In this document: in pieces, positions 20,701 to 31,200 of the stretch
How positions within the stretch are numbered: the first letter of the stretch is position 1
Layout: each line of letters opens with the position of its first letter
Assembly (NCBI RefSeq): GCF_005239225.2
Contig: NC_133293.1
Span: 8,772,333 to 8,836,332 of the forward strand
DNA length: 64,000 nucleotides
Origin: Populus alba
Taxonomy: Eukaryota; Streptophyta; Magnoliopsida; Malpighiales; Salicaceae
Direction: 5' to 3'
The notes under the pieces: generated by a model
Told to the model about the DNA's origin: nothing
What the model saw: only the letters and a program-made list of their open reading frames with translations
The model's database searches: none
Translations under genes and position numbers: made by a program

Positions 20701-22443
20701 AGCTGTTGTATTAACCGCATCTTCGAGAGGTGTCTCCCTCGTAAATGAGATGTTGCATGTGTTGAAATACTTTCTTCTGCTGTTGGAGTCTGTTGGGATT
20801 TCTGATGACTTAAGCGCATTATCAGACCCCCCAGATTCAGCAATATGTTTACTAACACCAGTTTGTGTTGTGATAACCTCAGATGCAGCAGAGTCAACTG
20901 CAGAAAGTGTTGTATCTCTGCTAATTTGCTTGTGACTTTGAGGATTTCTGAACATTCGGTCGCTAAAATTAGTAAAGATGTTTTTCAGAGAATTCCATGA
21001 TCCACCCACTTTCATTTCAACTTCTTTCACTTTTGGCAGGTCTTTCAGATGCATTTCCATGTGTCTGTATAGTAGTAGTATGAAACAAAGGGAAGAAGAT
21101 CATTGATCTTTCAACTAGCTGAGAAAACAATGCATTTTACTAAATATAAAAGCATCAGTGAAAATTAATGTAAAACACACCGACAATGATCCATGAGTGC
21201 AACCAACCTTAGTAGCCCCCGAAAATAAATTTGTCAAAGAAAACTTTAATATGAAATCATATTTATTTAGCTTTTTCTTTTTTTACCCATTAGAGAATAA
21301 AAGCGGCACTGGATTTTTCAAACTTTAAGGAAAACAGAATGAGGAAACAGAGCAAGAGGAGTGCAAGGTTGGTCAAAGAGAGATGAGGTGAGAAAGAAAC
21401 ATGGGAGATAGGAAAAAGAAAATGTTTCATTGCATGTTGAATTTTGTCTAAGAATAAATAGAAACAGGATGAACTATTTTCATTTTCTACCCATTAGTTT
21501 TTTGGATGATTCTATTAATAGTAATTTTCTCATCATTGGTTAAGACAACCAAACATTCCAAGAGCGTGGCAGTTTAGGAATTGAGTATCCACCTACAACC
21601 ATAAAGCTGAAAGTGTATAACACATACAATTTGTAAAACCAAAATCATCTCACAAGAGGCACAATAATACAAATTCCAGCAGGATACAACTGTGGCCCTC
21701 CACCTTTTTGAAAAAAAAAAAAAAACAGTTTCCAAAGAATTTCTTGTGAAAATTATCATCAAATCGTCCCTTTGATCAGTTGAACTAAGCTTCCACTGTT
21801 AATAGTCAAACCATTTGCAACCCACAAGTAGAAACTAAATCCAGAGAATGGGTGCGCGGGGAACTTAAAACTCTATAGGTAAGTGTGGAAATTATAATGC
21901 CCCAATAAATTCTGCAGCAAGACTCACTACTGAACTCAATCTTTTAGGCTAGTTAAACAGAAATGACAGTGTTAACAATGATATCAACTAGTAATCAAAA
22001 CCTCAAAAATAATTAAAGTCCACAGCTAAAAAAACCTCAATTACAATACTAGAACGAAAATGCACCAATTGTTGGTTTCGACAAAACTAAACAAAAAAGT
22101 CGAAATTTTGGTAATTTAAAGTTGAGTACAAAGAAAAATGAGTGTTTAAAGAAGTGAATAAAATACTCACTCATTCTCCTTTCCCCCCTCCACTCCCTTC
22201 ACGCGTGATAAATATTGGGTCCCTCCGTTTGAAGAAGAAGAAGAAGAAGAGAGCCATCTTGTTGATTTCGCGATTCCTGCAAAAACCAGTCAGTACGGGT
22301 AAAAAAAAAACATATTTTTTTCTTCGTTTTTGAAAAAAGAATAACATAATTGTAGAGAGAAAAGACGATAATAGAAGTGAGTTTTTACCACTTGCGTGGA
22401 AATGCAAGACTGGTTTTGAGAGTAGGAAACGAGAGAGAGTCAT
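17763..22443 (-). CDS. Three-RRM-like protein with predicted mitochondrial presequence
   Basis: Six exons: 22389-22443, 22171-22276, 19699-21064, 19055-19339, 18058-18314 and 17763-17973. All are GT-AG and phase-consistent, giving 759 residues. Residues 1 to about 35 are rich in Arg, Ser and Leu without acidic residues (MTLSRFLLSKPVLHFHA, then STRWL and a serine run), a typical mitochondrial presequence. A long charged, low-complexity middle (about 60-455) follows. The C-terminus holds three RRM-like units: about 461-520 (LLLRFLHKDV and NLFDAFLHFE as RNP2/RNP1-like strands), about 560-632 and about 635-710. It probably binds RNA or DNA in the organelle. TGGGCY site II motifs upstream fit a mitochondrial role. 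I do not recognise a named orthologue. An ATG at 21060 would give a shorter form without presequence. Confidence 0.82.
18722..18930 (+). mobile_element. tRNA-derived SINE-like insertion in intron 4 of the RRM gene
   Basis: The segment has a polymerase III B-box-like GGTTCAAATCTC at about 18802-18813, an A-box-like GTATAACTCAACTTG about 45 bp before it, and an A-rich TAATAATAATAAAAAAAG tail. This is the layout of a plant SINE and resembles Salicaceae families. It lies antisense to the host gene. Boundaries are approximate and no long target duplication is obvious. Confidence 0.55.
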
Positions 22444-22574
22444 TTCCGGTGCACTGTGATTAAGAGAGGAAGAAAGGAGAGAGGGTTTTATGTGGGTTTT
22501 TGAGTCACAACTCACACGTTTGTTATTTTTAAAACAAAAATAATAATAATAATAATTTGAAGGTGAATGAACTT

Positions 22575-22654
22575 TGGGCTAAGTTGAGGATGGGCTTATC
22601 GAGCTGACCTTAGCTCAGGGCTTAGGTTTTGAAGCTGCCCTTACCTTTTGGGCC
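22575..22654. promoter_or_regulatory. Cluster of site II (TGGGCY) elements upstream of the RRM gene
   Basis: TGGGCT at 22575-22580 and 22591-22596, and TGGGCC at 22649-22654, lie about 130-210 bp upstream of the start codon. Site II elements are TCP-bound and enriched in plant genes for mitochondrial, ribosomal and other housekeeping proteins. Confidence 0.6.
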
Positions 22655-23086
22655 CGCCTATATACTTGTTGATTTGTTAATAACTACGGGCCGGGCCTTG
22701 TTAGGTTCCTTCTGGGACTGGGACAAGTTCGAATATAATCCTGCGATGAAACAAACCCTATTTAAAAACACAGTGTAAATCATGTTTTTTTTAGTTTAAA
22801 AAAAAATATTTAAAATATAAAAATTATGTTTTTTATTTTTATGTTGTGCTGATATCAAAAATAATTTTTAAAAAATAAAAAATCTTATTTTTAATATATT
22901 TTTAAGTGAAAAACACTTTAAACTACCACTACTATCATAATCTCAAACACACTTAAAAAAGAGATGAAGGGAATGAAGCAGTTGAGAATTAGGGCCTCTC
23001 GAAATGATTTCAACTTCAAATCATGTTGAGAAGGCATAAATTAATTAAATATTTAAAAAAAAAAAAAACACAATTGTTATCACAAA

Positions 23087-23720
23087 CTCAAACTCGAGTT
23101 AACTTGTCAAACCAGCAATCAATATCATGAGGTTATGATAACCTCATAGAAAACAAATCAAAACAAATTATGAAGCCTAATGTTTGATAAACTCATTGTT
23201 GGAGGTTGAAAGTTTTATAAAATCAATCTAAAAAAAACACAATAAAATGACTTGAGTTTCCTCGGGTTAACCCGCAAAGTACATGATCCGAGTCATAAAA
23301 CCAGGATAATCTTATAGAAAGCAAATCAAAATAATTCATGAAACCTATTTTATAATCAACTCCATATTGAAGGATGAATTTGAAAAAAAAAATCAATTAA
23401 AAACAACAAAAAAAAAATCAAGTGAACTAGATTAATCTACCAAACTCGTGAACTAAGTTATGAGTTCGAGATAACCTCATAGAAAACAAATCAAATACAT
23501 CATGGAGTCTAATTCTCAATTAACTCAATATTAAATGATAAAATTAAAAAAATCAATTTAAAAAAATAAAAAAATAACATGAGTCAACCGAGTTAACCAA
23601 TCAAACTCATTATATGTGTTATAAAACTGAGTTAATTATATATAAAACAAATCATAATAAATTTTAAATTTTAATTTCTAATAAATTAAATGATAAAGTA
23701 TAAAACTAGAAAAAAAAATT
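23087..23720 (+). repeat. Degenerate about 165-bp tandem repeats (GAGTTAACC family), four units
   Basis: Units start near 23087, 23251, 23422 and 23579. Each has GAGTTAACC or a close variant, then CCAAACTC, GAGTCATAAAACC-like, ATAACCTCATAGAAAACAAATC, a TCATGAAGCCTAAT-like block, CTCAATATTGAAGGATGAA and an A-rich end. The same family recurs on the minus strand at 43.5-44.2 kb and on the plus strand at 62.2-64 kb. Confidence 0.75.
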
Positions 23721-24130
23721 ATATTATTAAAATAAAAGGTATTTTACGAGGTGATGTAAAATAAAAACCACGTCATTTAGTTTACGCTAATATAATAGAA
23801 CAGCAAAGGAGTACAGGCATGGGATTTAATGATGATGACAATTTAGTATTTCACCGAGCCCAGTTTTAGTGAAGCTGAAATCATGGCTGGAACAACAAAG
23901 GTGCCCTAAATTTACAGCTCACCACAGGAGCCTCAAGAGAAGTCATAAAAAAGATTTAATTGAAGACATGCACGCCTAACCCTTTTCAAGTCTTGGAGAA
24001 TAAAATCAACGAGGTTTTTCCTTAATTATATGCTTAACACACTTGCCAAAAGTAATTAGTTCCTTCGTAGATTTTTTACCTAGTTAAGATATAGTGATTT
24101 TAGCCGGTCCAAAAACGTGTGAAGTAGATG

Positions 24131-24341
24131 CTGCGTGTTTGGCAGTGTGGTAGCGGTTGATTTTCAAATAGCTTTTCGTGCCGAAATACATGCCAATGAT
24201 GTTTTTTTATTTTTAAAAAATTATTTTTGACATCAGCACATCAAAATGATCCAAAAAGTACAAACTGCACTCAATTTTAGCAAAAAAAAAAAAATTAAAA
24301 TTTGATGAAACGCAGGTACAAACGCAATGTCAAACGTTGCC
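24131..24341 (+). mobile_element. MITE-like element, copy 1
   Basis: About 210 bp with imperfect inverted ends of TGTTTGG-x-AGTGTGG type and an interior (CTTTTCGTGC, then GACATCAGCACATCAAAA) closely matching 57784-57989. It has no coding capacity. The second copy and terminal symmetry support a transposon; the superfamily is unknown. Confidence 0.65.
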
Positions 24342-24348
24342 TTGAATA

Positions 24349-24545
24349 TGTTTGGAAGTACAATGCATGTCGTGTTTTCAAAAATTTTAAATATTTTTTT
24401 TATTTTAAATGAATTTTTGTATATTTTTGGATTATTTTAATGTATTTATATCAAAAATAATTTTTAAAAATTAAAAAATATTATTTTAATACATTTCTAA
24501 ATGAAAAATATTTCAAACAACCGCTAGCACTATAATCTCAAACAT
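24349..24545. repeat. AT-rich MITE-like repeat, best-preserved copy
   Basis: It starts TGTTTGGAAGTACAATGCAT and ends CGCTAGCACTATAATCTCAAACA, with a core of TTATTTTAATGTATTTATATCAAAAATAATTTT type. Degenerate copies lie near 470-640, 13945-14105, 22790-22930, 36715-36830, 37080-37200, 37310-37420, 40075-40215, 44640-44770, 44880-45030, 47290-47410, 55850-56000, 56320-56505 and 57560-57640. Confidence 0.6.
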
Positions 24546-25500
24546 AATTTAACATTCCTGCCATCCTTTTCGAAACCTCATCCACGCCATTAATGGGATA
24601 ACAAAATTAAGGACTAATTGCAAGTCTGTTTGAAATTTGAAATGGATAGAGTATTTAGTATTTTATCTTCCCAAGCAAACAAACTAATCAAGAGTCGCCT
24701 CCAGTGAGGTGAATATTATTATAAGTTTAATATCTTGTTTATTTTTTTATTTTATAAGTATTTTTTTATTTTTTAAAAAAAAATTATTTTTTATAAATAT
24801 TAAAATTACTTTTTTAAAAAAAAATTATTATTTCAATACATTTTTAAACAAATATCAAACAAACTATAACCCAAATAACAAAAATTATAAACCGGTTGAC
24901 CATACAATAGCAATTGACGAGGAGCAAGAATATCTTGACAATGATTGTTGCCAAATAAGAAGGGAAAAAAAAAAAACAGAAAGATATTGCGCTGTTAATA
25001 GTTTTTGAAAGGGAAAAAAAAGCATACAAGAGAGAAAAGTAAAAATAGGATTTTTGTTAATATCTTAGTATTTTTTAAAATATCTCTTTTAATATTAATT
25101 TGAAAAGAAATTATTATAGTAAATTAAAGTGTCTCGCTCTACTTTATTTTTATATTTTTTATAAATTAAATTCTATTTAAAATTTAAATTAATATCCTCA
25201 AAATATTTTTCAGGAAAAAAGATTCATTTAATCCTATGAATTGACAGGGTTCGAAAACAAGTTCCAAACCGGCTGATGACTGGCTTCAAACTCTTCTTTC
25301 GATACATTTCCAAAGCAAACACTGAAAGCTTTTCCTCTGCCAAGCACTCCCCAGCCACTCCCTCCCTTCCCCCTTTCTTGCCATTTCCAACAAAAAAAAT
25401 CCCTTTTGATTTGCTTATACTCTATCTTGCCCTTCAAATACTACATATTCAAGGGTTTTTCTTAAAGGGTCTCTAGCTATCATCAATATCAGGGAGAAAC

Positions 25501-27690
25501 ATGGGACTCAAAGATCATCTAAAGCTCAAGGTATGCCTACAAGTTTCATTTTGATGTTTTCATATTTCTTAGCAGTTCTTGACGTTCAAAAGGTTATGAG
25601 AAATGAACAAGGGATGGTGGAATTCATGACTGCTCTGTAGTTCTTACGCGTTCCACATGCTATGTATCCTTTCCATTTTGATTTATTTTTCACTTCACGA
25701 GGATCATATTCAACAGGACGGGCAGGGTATAATCCTCTCATCTCGAGTTCTTGAACAATCACATTAAGAGCGTCGCGTAGATTTCTTGCTGTGTTTATGG
25801 CTACAATTCCACAAGAAAACAGTATCAAATAATAAAAAAGACTCAAGGACTGCTATGATCACAATCCATAAATATTTTGCTTGTCTAACAATGATTCTTG
25901 TATTTCTAAGATTTTGAAACTTTGTCAAGGAAAGGCAAAGTGTGCAAAAGCAGTCTTTTGGTATTGGTAGGCTTGAGATGTCGGAGTTTGCCATTGAAAC
26001 TCAAGTTATATCACCATGGTCATTTTATTAATGCGCTTGTTTAAATTTGCCAGGCATTTCGGCTAAAGCGCTTTCTCCTTGGAAATGGGCAAAAGAAAAG
26101 AAAGGCTCATATGGCTAAGAAGGCTTCATGGATGATGCCAATATCTCATGGATATCATGTTGTGGAGGATCAGTCATTTAAAGGTGGTGCAGATGAGTCA
26201 GACTCTGACTGTGTTGTGGTTCAAAGAGAGCAAATAGAGGAGCTAGAGTTGTGGTTCTTCGGAATTTCAGATGCACAAATTGGACATGGAGTCATCAAGT
26301 ATCTGCAATCCCACCTGCTTGATAGGAACCCCAAGGAGGTAATCAAGACTGCCCCAAATGCTTCCTCTTTCTCATGCTTTCTTTCGGACACATAAATCAT
26401 AGTACAAGAAACATTAAAAAAAGTATCAATCACTGACTTGGAAGCTATGCTAATGCATTGACCTTCACAGCTAAAATTATGGCCAAAAGAAAAGATGCAG
26501 GTCATTTTCCTGTGCAAAAGCGTGCAAGGGAAAAAGCATGGAAACTTCTCCTTTACAATTTTGTCATTTAAGAACGACAACCAATAAATCTGCAAAGCAG
26601 AGTCATTATGCATATAATTGTAATCTTAAAAGAATACATGAGATCTACTTGTTTCACTCGCTAGTCTTTTTCTATAGCTACGTAGCATTACTTACAAGGT
26701 GGCTTGCATTCTCAGATAAGGAGAAAGAGTAAGGAGATGATGATAAAAGCCTATCTTGCTGCAAGAGCAAAGATCAGGGAGACACAGAAGTCAGATGAAA
26801 CAAGGAAAGCAGGTTCAGCATCTGTTATAGTGTTCAACAGAGAGAAACTTTTGACGGCCAACATGGGTGACTTTAGAGTTGTAGTGTGCAGAGACGGTGT
26901 GGCTCATCAGATGAAAAGCAAGCACCAGCGAACAGCCAAAAGGCTTTGGTCTCATAGGCTCCTTTCCGGTACGGAGCACGCTCTACTCCAGTCTTTTTAC
27001 ATTTGGAGTCGATGTGTTTGCTATTAAATTCTCACGAGACACCGTAGTCCGAGTGATTTTCAGATTTCGGTTTTTCAAAAAAGGAAAATGCATGTTAGAA
27101 TCAATTATACTTAGTTGCTGGAGTGGTGCCACGGAAAAATTAAATAAGCTGCTCACTCTACGTTGTTTCCCCATAAACTTTCAAAAGTGTTTTGTTGTCC
27201 AGAAGGAAAAAAAAAAAAAAAAAACTTGATGGGATGGGAGCCTACAAGCAATAGAAAAGCAATCTATTAATGATTTATGTACCTCCATGATCTGATACCG
27301 GGTGCTATTTTGTGCATCTAGGACGCATATTATCATGGAAATCCAGCAACGCAGCAAGCACCAAGCAATCTAAAGGCTCTGAGCTTCTTGTTGGCGGTGA
27401 AAGGATTGACTCTGATACTGAGTTTGTCATCATAGGAAGCACTGGCATATGGGAGGTAAGATGTATCTAATTACCATAACATACAGTCCATCTGTCCCAG
27501 TACCTCTCACATACTTGAAGAGATTCCCTTAACTTCTCTGATATTTATCCAGGCTATGAACAATCAAGAAGCAGTAAATCTCATCGGACACTTGGAGGAT
27601 CCCCGGGAAGCTGCCGAGTGTCTGGCAAAGGAGGCTCTAACTAGAATGAGCAAAAGCAACATTTCATGCATTGTTATTCGCTTTGATTAA
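25501..27690 (+). CDS. PP2C-like protein, probable pseudophosphatase
   Basis: Five exons: 25501-25530, 26054-26338, 26716-26968, 27322-27455 and 27553-27690. All are GT-AG and in phase, giving 279 residues. It has the PP2C (PPM) fold markers in order: ISHGYHVVE, a FFGISDAQIG strand (78-87) where active enzymes have the DGHGG motif, GSASVIVFN and TANMGDFRVVV, IIGSTGIWEAMNNQEAV (227-243) where active enzymes have SDG, and SNISCIVIRF (269-278) where active enzymes have an Asp. The catalytic His and at least two metal-binding Asp are replaced, so Mn/Mg-dependent phosphatase activity is unlikely. It resembles the plant PP2C-like clade annotated as putative PP2C-like proteins. It may act as a regulatory or scaffold protein. 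The frame is otherwise intact, so it is not classed as a pseudogene. Confidence 0.87.
25586..25802 (-). other. Antisense open frame in intron 1 of the PP2C-like gene
   Basis: On the minus strand a frame entered through an AG at about 25,803 reads NTARNLRDALNVIVQELEM, then RPVEYDPREVKNKSKWKGYI, CGTRKNYRAVMNS and a stop at 25586. Its composition is protein-like, unlike the AT-rich surroundings, and it is preceded by an acceptor-like TTTTCTTGTGGAATTGTAG. I do not recognise the family. It could be the last exon of a small nested gene or a transposed gene fragment. Confidence 0.3.
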
Positions 27691-28291
27691 TACATGTTTG
27701 TTTTCTCCAGAGTCTTGATCTGGCAGGCATGTATGCAGTGAACTCTTTGAAGCAATAGGAATATAAAAAGTTTTCCATTACAGAAAAATACTGTTTTTAG
27801 CGTTGTATGATAACGCAACAGCCACCTTGTCATTTCCCACTCTGCCATGGCAGAGGACCTATAGCATGTGATAGACTGAGCTGTAATTTCGAATTTCACT
27901 GACATTGAAACTCCAAAGTACTTGTTGTTCGGCTAAAACATCGAATTTCCACTCTTGATTCAGTCAAGTAAGTCTTTAACGTTGCGTACAAATTAACCAG
28001 ATGCCAAGAGGTGCAGATTCCACAAGATATCCTATTCCTAGTGAGCTATGTGAAGACTTGTACCAATCTATGAACATTATCACACTTCAATCAATAAGAA
28101 GGGGAGCAACGAGTCAGCCTAATACATCAAACGAACTTCGGAAATTGAAAGTGAATGTACACTGACCGATATACATAATGTAATTAACATACCTTTCTTT
28201 TAAATTACAAGACAGGAAAATCAACAAAGCACAACCACAATGGTGCAAAACAAGACCAGCTCTCTGCTTTGGTGCATCCACATATCAGCTA
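27691..28291. other. Spacer between convergent PP2C-like and CIP7-like genes
   Basis: Probably both 3' UTRs. No open frame of note and no repeat is seen. Confidence 0.5.
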
Positions 28292-31200
28292 TCAAGTAGT
28301 CATCTTCTTTTCACCTGACTTGCTTCGGAAGGGCGATAACAATGAGAAATGGCGAGAAGCTGCAACCAAGTTTTTTCATCTTAGTGACAACTAAATCTAT
28401 GAACAAGAGTACACTATGATGAGTTTGATGAAAACATAGGAGAGCTTACTCTTTTGATTGGGGCCAGCAGTAGGGGTCTCATCTTGAGAGATTAGATTCT
28501 TCAATGTATGCACTGGTGCAACAACCAAAAATTGATAGTCAGTTTGTGGAAAGCACATAAGACTAATAATGATCAAGGCTTTCGCTTAAATTTATTATCT
28601 CCATAAAACTCATCCTTGAGACTAGTTAGTTCTAACCATCACCATTTTATAGTCAATCAATTAACACAACCTGTGGTTTGCAATATGAATGATTTATAAA
28701 TTATACTGACAAGAGACACGGCCTCAGATGGTAATATTAGAGAATACACAATGTGTTACTGTTGTGATATTTCTGGTATTACTCTGTTTGCAAAGTATTT
28801 CTTCAAGATATTCACTCTGCCGACCAAAAAATTAAACTCAATAAGGTTCCTGTTCGCACAAAAGTTTTTTGAGTGATTTCAGATATCAAAAGACAATATA
28901 GAAGTTGATGCAATGATTTTTTATTTAGAAGAATGAACTATGTTTCTTTCAAACTAGACTTGGCTGTAAGCATTTCAAGATTCTAGGCCATTTGTTTACT
29001 GAAATTTAAACTTTTCCTGGATAGTCACATTCAGTGGAACTAATAAGCAATGGAAGGAACTCCAGATTTCACTATTGACTAAAAGCAGGGGGCAAAAGTA
29101 TAGTGCCTTTACCTTCACTAGAAAAAGCAGCATTATCATCCATCTCGGAACCATTCAAACTAACATTATCCAATTCTACATTACGTTCACCAGCAGTTTG
29201 GCTCTTTCTTCCAAACTTCAGCAATCGTCTAAACCCTTTAGATGATTCCTTTGTCTGAGGCTTCTCCAATGCTTCAGGGATCTGTTCTAGTTTCAAGCTT
29301 TTTAAATCAGATACATGAGCTTTAATGGTCTCTGCACCTGCTGAATGTGTCTGTAAGCTTGTTGGAGTTGCTTTGCCATGTTCAGAATTTTCAGTACAAG
29401 GATCTTCCATAGAAGAGACCCGAGCATAAGGGGCATGGTAGGGCTTCTCAGCAATATGAGTGCTTGAAAACTTTGGTAATTCTTTCTCTGCATGACTTGC
29501 ATGTTCAGATGCAGCCTGAGAGCAGAAGATGTTACATAATAAAAATCAACTCATGAAACAAATTTCCAACACTGCCAAAAAGAAAATGAAATACTTCCAA
29601 TTTTATGCTACTATGATCATTTCAAAACCACTGCCTACATAATCTAAGTCTTAAAACAGCAAGATGAATCTTACATGCCAATTCTTTTAGGTGTAAAGCA
29701 CATCCGTAAAAGTACAGTAAAAGCAGCCATAAACATTTCTAGTTCTCACTCACTTACCTCATGAACCCCGGGGTGCTTTGGTAATTGATGCTCAGTGTGG
29801 TTTCTATCAATCCCATCCATGGTAAATGGTGAAACTGGCGCTCGGAAATTAGCATAATCCACCACAGTCTCTGTTTTCTCCGGTGTTTTATAGTTATTAG
29901 AGTGTCCATCTTGTACTTCTATATTCTGTTCTGATGCGTGTACAGAGGGAATGGTGGGCTTCTCACACTCAAGCACAACAGTTTTCTCAATTATTGGGTT
30001 GTCATCCCCATCACTATGATGTGAAATTTTGTTGCCATTCTGTTTCAATTCAGTGCTTTTAGAAGTTGAAATAGACTTACTTTTGTTCATCTTCTGTGGA
30101 ATTTCTTTTGCTGCTGAATTGCCAGGCACAACATCATGTCCTTTAGTGGTTTTAGTTTTCAGTTCTGGAAGAGATGCCACCTTGCTTTTATCATGGTTCA
30201 TCAATGCAGATATTTTCTTGCTGTCAGCCCCACTGGATAATTTTGGTTTTGATACTGATTCAGTGTTTCGTGGTTTAATTGAAGAAGTATGATCACTGCT
30301 ACTTATTTTTGGCTCTGATAACCTCCTAATCCTGGCCACGGATGCCTTTGAATCAGGTGTCACACCACTGTTCTCTTTCTTTGGTTCAGACAATGATGAT
30401 ACTGACTGAGTTAACCTATTTCCAACTGTGCTAGTTGTTCCAGTGCTCAATTTGCTGGACCTGGAGACTTTCTGAGAATCACCCGATCCTGCAGAAACAG
30501 TTTTGATGGAGAACCTTTGTAGAGGTGATGAGGATCCAGGCTCTGAATCACTGAATTTTGATCCTCTATGAGAGCCTGGCGAAAGCTTTATTGGCAATTG
30601 TTTACTGGTTCGCTTTGATGCTGACTGAGCGGTAGTGGAACTGCCTCGGGCAGCAATCCTCTTTTGTCTCTCTAACTTCAAAGCTTCCAGTCGTTTAATC
30701 TCTTCTTCTTCCTGAAAAGAAAAGAGAAGAAATTCCAAATCTGAGGATAACTCCTAATGAAGCTAGCAGGTAAAGGAGACAAATTATCCCCAATGGGAAG
30801 ATACAATTTAACCCGTGCATATGGTAATACAAAGTACACAGGTAGGAGCCAAGATCGATACCCCACTTTGCTGTAAGTTTTCCGACTTATAATGTTGAGT
30901 TGAATGCTCATTAAAAGGACAAGGGAAAGTACCTTCTCTTTCTTCATTTTCTGGAGATCAGCTTTAAATGTTCTTAGCCTCTCAGCACGTGCCTTTGCTT
31001 CATCCAAAGGACTCAACTTCGAAGGCTTTCCTTTCCTTATCGGTCCTACTGTCTTCTTCCTATCTGAAGTATCTGGAATGAGTTTTGATTTCCGGTCCTT
31101 GTCTGACTTCTTAGAGCCTTGACCAGCTACAGCCTCATTACTTTTCTTATGCAGCGAAGCCTGCATATCATAATCTAAAGCAGGATCATAACCAATTGAC

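Larger units (their letters stand above)
22655..25500. other. Repeat-rich intergenic region between divergent RRM and PP2C-like genes
   Basis: No gene is supported. It contains an AT-rich MITE-like repeat (about 22,790-22,930), a cluster of about 165-bp tandem units (23087-23720), a TGTTTGG-ended MITE (24131-24341) and an adjacent AT-rich one (24349-24545). The last 250 bp are probably the PP2C-like gene promoter and 5' UTR. Confidence 0.6.
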
